64,000 nt of DNA from Companilactobacillus kimchii DSM 13961 = JCM 10707. GTDB taxonomy: Bacteria; Bacillota; Bacilli; Lactobacillales; Lactobacillaceae. The notes under the pieces are model-generated. The model did not search any database. It was not told the origin of the DNA and saw nothing but the letters and a program-made list of their open reading frames with translations. Position 1 is the first letter of the stretch, and every line of letters starts with the position of its first letter. This document shows positions 62,633 to 64,000 of the stretch, piece by piece. The stretch covers positions 1-64,000 of the forward strand of contig NZ_AZDH01000017.1 in the NCBI RefSeq assembly GCF_001435445.1, written 5' to 3'. The position numbers and the translations under genes are program-made.

Positions 62633-62947
62633 ATGGAACAAGGTAAAGAGGTTACAATTCTAATGGACCAACTGAGTCAAACATATGCTGATCCTAAGGT
62701 TAAAGCAGACTATTATCTAGCTAAATTGATTTTGAAATGTGCCAAAGTTTTGGATAAGACTAGTGACGTTAATCTGGTTTCGGCCGGATACAGTGTTAAT
62801 ATAAACAGTTATGTTTTCTATTTGAGAACTCAAAAAAAGAGTCTTCCTAAATCTGCAGTTGATTTGTATTATTCGTGTAAAAATAATAAGGGAAAATATG
62901 ATCCCTCAGAGCTTGATATTTACTTTAGTATGATGAGATTCTATTAG
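62633..62947 (+). CDS. Bacteriocin immunity-like protein (enterocin A immunity type)
   Basis: 104 residues, cytoplasmic, largely helical (LMDQLSQTYADPKVKADYYLAKLILKCAKVLDK near the start). The segment LPKSAVDLYYSCKNNKGK near residue 75 is typical of the EntA_Immun family of class IIa bacteriocin immunity proteins. GAGGAGA precedes the ATG. No bacteriocin gene next to it; the neighbour is a sugar locus. An orphan immunity gene would give resistance to bacteriocins of competitors. It resembles the gene at 30.1 kb in this window only in the PKS..DLYY segment. Confidence 0.65.
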   Translation: MEQGKEVTILMDQLSQTYADPKVKADYYLAKLILKCAKVLDKTSDVNLVSAGYSVNINSYVFYLRTQKKSLPKSAVDLYYSCKNNKGKYDPSELDIYFSMMRFY

Positions 62948-63939
62948 ATATTTTTAATTATTTTTTCAAAAATCTTTTCTCTACCGTAATTTATTAAGCC
63001 GTTTCGATAGGCTTGATCAATGTTCTTATCAAAATCAATTGTGGTTTCTGATATCTGATGAATTCGACCATGCAAAACCTTTAATAGTTTATTCTTATCA
63101 ATTTTTCTATCTGGAGCGAAGACCACTATTCTATCGGGATCTAACAAAGCAATCATGGTTTGAAGATCATTTAATAAATATTTTTCGAAAACATCTTGTT
63201 TCATTGGGTAGTGAGTATTTTTGTAGGATGGTCCCAAAGATATTTCTCCAGCTGCCCCTGATTTACCTAAAACAAGATTACCGGAGATTAATAAGCCAAC
63301 TCCCGGAGCATAGTTTTTGGGATAGTAAATTCCGACGATATTGTCTTCTTGATTATTTTTAAGGATGCCAAGTACCATAGCGTTAACGTCATTAATTACT
63401 TTGGCGGTAATATTAGTGTGCTCAAAAAGATACTGTTCCAAATTTACTTCGGATAATCCGGGTACGTCGCTCAGAATCATTTTTTGAGTTGACTCTACAC
63501 CGGAGGTTCCAATGATAATTAATTCTGGTATTATTTTTTGTTCCTGTAACATCTTTTCGATCGATTGTAATAGATCTTCGGGATGTACAATTTCTACTTG
63601 TAAATTATTATTAGAAATAGTGTCTCCATTTAAATTGATGATTTCCAATTTTGCTATCATTCTCTGCTTTACTTCTAAGATACGAATGGTTAATAAGTTA
63701 AAATTTTTGCTATTAATAGTATATTGTATTGCACGTCTACCACCAGTTGAAACTTTCTGCGAACTACTAATGATAATTTCTTTTTCTGTAAGTATTTTAA
63801 TAAGTTTATTAACGCTGACGACACTTAAACCGGTGCTATCGGCTATTTTTTTTGATGAAAGAGATCCATTTTGAATGATAGTTTGAATAATAATATTAAA
63901 ATTTCTTTCCCGCATAAGTTCAGGAATATTTTTATTCAT
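62944..63939 (-). CDS. ROK-family transcription regulator (XylR/NagC-like)
   Basis: 331 residues. N-terminal winged HTH (about 10-75; SLSSKKIADSTGLSVVSVNKLIKILTEKEII, then wing GGRRAIQYTI), followed by a ROK domain (about 85-330) with GVGLLISGNLVLGKSGAAGEIS. The Cys/Gly zinc-binding motif of sugar-binding ROK proteins (CxCGxxGC) is absent and the kinase DxGGT motif is not recognisable, so this is a regulator with a degenerate effector domain. It converges on the immunity-like gene (four-base overlap). The gene it controls may be upstream, beyond the window edge. Confidence 0.85.
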   Translation of the reverse strand: MNKNIPELMRERNFNIIIQTIIQNGSLSSKKIADSTGLSVVSVNKLIKILTEKEIIISSSQKVSTGGRRAIQYTINSKNFNLLTIRILEVKQRMIAKLEIINLNGDTISNNNLQVEIVHPEDLLQSIEKMLQEQKIIPELIIIGTSGVESTQKMILSDVPGLSEVNLEQYLFEHTNITAKVINDVNAMVLGILKNNQEDNIVGIYYPKNYAPGVGLLISGNLVLGKSGAAGEISLGPSYKNTHYPMKQDVFEKYLLNDLQTMIALLDPDRIVVFAPDRKIDKNKLLKVLHGRIHQISETTIDFDKNIDQAYRNGLINYGREKIFEKIIKNI

Positions 63940-64000
63940 GAATTTTTCTCCTTGGTTTCCTAGACAATTCTATACACCAATGGTATATTAATTTTGCAAC
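63940..64000. promoter_or_regulatory. Upstream region of the ROK gene, dyad at the window edge
   Basis: Minus-strand ribosome binding site AAGGAGAAA of the ROK gene lies here. A small dyad TATAC...GTATA (about 63971-63988) may be the operator of the ROK regulator or of a gene beyond the edge. Confidence 0.35.

Noticed and set aside
1-64000. CRISPR arrays, tRNA/rRNA genes, insertion sequences, prophage
   Set aside because: I looked for direct repeats with spacers, cloverleaf-type sequences and transposase motifs and saw none. A tRNAscan, Infernal and ISfinder search would settle this.

Overview
The window is a stretch of low-GC Firmicute chromosome. Gene content points to a heterofermentative-type lactobacillus, most like Companilactobacillus (inference). 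The signs are secreted proteins built from SLAP (surface-layer-protein-A type) repeats, several PTS and glycosidase loci, a PepO-type M13 peptidase, many Cof-type HAD phosphatases, strong AGGAGG ribosome binding sites and simple hairpin/T-run terminators. I see no rRNA, tRNA, CRISPR array, transposase or phage gene. The region reads as an accessory-rich chromosomal segment without an obvious mobile island.

Layout. 0.1-4.8 kb: a fucosyl-oligosaccharide locus with the same plan as alfBR/alfEFG of Lactobacillus casei (mannose-class PTS divergent from a GH29 fucosidase and a GntR regulator). 5-7.8 kb: VanZ-like protein, esterase, D-2-hydroxyacid dehydrogenase and a small membrane protein. 7.9-11.6 kb: a two-component system divergent from an ABC exporter. 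11.9-14.4 kb: SLAP protein and asparagine synthase. 14.5-17.3 kb: second ABC exporter, a deaminase and a PLC-like protein. 17.3-20.8 kb: an unexplained leader with a terminator touching the ribosome binding site, then a small membrane-anchored protein and an Agr-like kinase/LytTR pair. 21-25.8 kb: third ABC exporter, FlaR-like kinase, PadR/DUF2812 pair and aldo/keto reductase. 25.9-30.3 kb: HAD phosphatase, lipoprotein, a frameshifted TetR gene divergent from a drug-type MFS pump, and a bacteriocin-immunity-like gene.

30.6-34.1 kb holds a compact exopolysaccharide operon: membrane protein with a degenerate GGDEF domain, a 51-residue membrane protein, a processive GT2 synthase and a GH8 hydrolase. 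34.4-42.3 kb holds the M13 peptidase behind a Fur-like palindrome, two HAD phosphatases, two XRE regulators with membrane tails, a five-repeat SLAP protein and a lipoprotein. 42.5-46.7 kb is a maltose/isomaltose locus (alpha-glucosidase, transporter, LacI regulator). Two identical operators flank its promoter, but the glucosidase gene is interrupted by an in-frame TAG. 46.7-53.2 kb is a redox cluster of NmrA/SDR proteins with TetR, LysR and AraC regulators. 54-56.2 kb has a phosphoesterase and a CAP/SLAP secreted protein. 56.3-62.5 kb is a sucrose/raffinose locus (AraC regulator, sucrose-type PTS, GH32, GH36) with a perfect match to the cre consensus. A second immunity-like gene and a ROK regulator end the window.

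Themes: scavenging of plant and host oligosaccharides under local regulators plus catabolite repression; envelope-stress or antimicrobial export modules; and a surface layer/exopolysaccharide programme. Three observations deserve the most attention: the exopolysaccharide operon with its degenerate GGDEF protein and tiny membrane partner, the terminator-blocked leader in front of the Agr-like module, and two apparently recent gene losses (nonsense in the glucosidase, frameshift in the TetR repressor).
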